DNA from: Bacteroidota bacterium
Lineage (GTDB): Bacteria; Bacteroidota; Bacteroidia; Chitinophagales; Chitinophagaceae
Assembly: GCA_005883855.1 (NCBI GenBank)
Contig: VBAU01000206.1
Location: 870 to 8,289 of the forward strand
Direction of reading: 5' to 3'
Length of the DNA: 7,420 bases
Under the pieces are notes generated by a model that was given only the letters and a program-made list of their open reading frames with translations, did not search any database and was not told the origin of the DNA. Shown piece by piece: positions 6,850 to 7,420 of the stretch; position 1 is the first letter of the stretch, and each line of letters begins with the position of its first letter. A program made the translations under genes and the position numbers.

Positions 6850-6877
6850 ATTCACTATTCACCATTGACCATTCACC
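6850..6877. repeat. Four tandem ATTCACC-type heptads after gene A
   Basis: The plus strand reads ATTCACT, ATTCACC, ATTGACC and ATTCACC, then ATC and the complement of the gene A stop (TAA). The offset of 3 bp from the stop codon matches the arrays after genes B and C. The ATTGACC unit resembles the GTCAATA-type heptads at 1761-1781 in containing a TTGAC/GTCAA core. Confidence 0.8.
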
Positions 6878-6880
6878 ATC

Positions 6881-7420
6881 TTACTCTGTTCGTAACGATT
6901 TAACCGGATTCGCAATCGCTGCTCTGATCGATTGAAAACTTACCGTAACCAACGCGATCGACATAGCGGTCACGCCGGCCAGTATAAATACCCACCAGCT
7001 CAGATTTACCCTGTATGCATAGTCTTGTAACCAGCGGCTAAGCGCAAACCAGGCACAAGGCCACGCAATTATATTGGCAATCAAAACAAGTTTTACAAAA
7101 TGTTTTGAAAGTAACCCCACAATATTTTGTACTGAAGCACCCAGCACTTTTCTTATCCCTACTTCCTTTACTCGCTTCTCGGCCGAGTAAGAGGCAAGAC
7201 CAAACAGACCCAGGCATGAAATAATAATGGCAAGTGCTGCAAGTATCCCAACAATATTACTCACCTGTGTATCGGCGCCGTATACTTCCTTGAAGTGGTC
7301 GTCTAAAAATTGGTATTCGAACGGATGATCCGGGGAATTCTTTTTCCATATCGACTGAATAAAGGAAAGTGCACTACTTGCTTTATGCGCATCTATTTTA
7401 ACTGACATGTTGCTGAAGCC
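6881..7420 (-). CDS. FtsX/MacB-like ABC transporter permease (gene A), C-terminal part
   Basis: The frame is open from the right edge to TAA 6883-6881, giving 179 residues that begin GFSNMSVKIDAH. An ATG at 7408 lies inside the frame but is not the true start, because the codons before it continue open and the family needs about 600 more residues. The visible part is the end of the second periplasmic domain, TM6 near 55-78, KEVGIRKVLGA at 85-95, TM7 near 108-128, TM8 near 141-163, and the terminus NPVKSLRTE shared with genes B and C. It is followed by a 90-bp spacer and gene B on the same strand, so cotranscription is likely. Function is as for the family: membrane subunit of an ABC transporter of unknown substrate. 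Confidence 0.93.
   Translation of the reverse strand, partial: GFSNMSVKIDAHKASSALSFIQSIWKKNSPDHPFEYQFLDDHFKEVYGADTQVSNIVGILAALAIIISCLGLFGLASYSAEKRVKEVGIRKVLGASVQNIVGLLSKHFVKLVLIANIIAWPCAWFALSRWLQDYAYRVNLSWWVFILAGVTAMSIALVTVSFQSIRAAIANPVKSLRTE

Noticed and set aside
6881..7408. ATG at 7408 as the true start of a 175-residue protein
   Set aside because: The frame is open upstream to the window edge with family-like residues (GFSN), and the visible part is only the end of an approximately 800-residue permease.

Overview
This window looks like chromosomal DNA of a member of the Bacteroidota, plausibly Chitinophagaceae or a relative. The evidence is moderate GC, large duplicated FtsX/MacB-type permeases in tandem, weak or variable Shine-Dalgarno sites, and ATTCACC-type heptad repeats between genes. 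The genus cannot be read from the sequence. Every supported gene lies on the minus strand, so transcription runs from the right edge to the left edge.

In transcription order the layout is as follows. (A) 7420-6881 is the C-terminal end of a permease whose start lies outside the window. (B) 6790-4358 is a full-length permease interrupted by one in-frame TAA at 5293-5291, which leaves a 499-residue N-terminal part and a 277-residue C-terminal ORF in the same frame. (C) 4242-1843 is an intact 799-residue permease. Between C and the next gene is a 230-bp spacer with two relics: the last 15 codons plus stop of a permease (1749-1702), then the first 18 codons of another (1671-1615). (D) 1612-1 is the first 537 residues of a further permease, whose end lies outside the window.

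All four genes belong to one paralogous family of type VII ABC transporter permeases. The architecture is TM, periplasmic MacB-like domain and three TMs, then the same unit again. No ATP-binding subunit, membrane-fusion protein or regulator lies in the window, so the substrate is unknown.

The notable content is the evidence of array turnover: a recent-looking nonsense mutation at a conserved Glu codon, fossil gene ends in one spacer, and a heptad array placed exactly 3 bp after the stop codon in all three spacers. One relic is also an 18-codon mini-ORF ending 2 nt before the start of gene D, an arrangement that allows translational coupling. I found no RNA genes, transposase, CRISPR array, clear promoter or intrinsic terminator. 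No wholly new system is visible; the window is best read as a decaying and recombining tandem transporter family.
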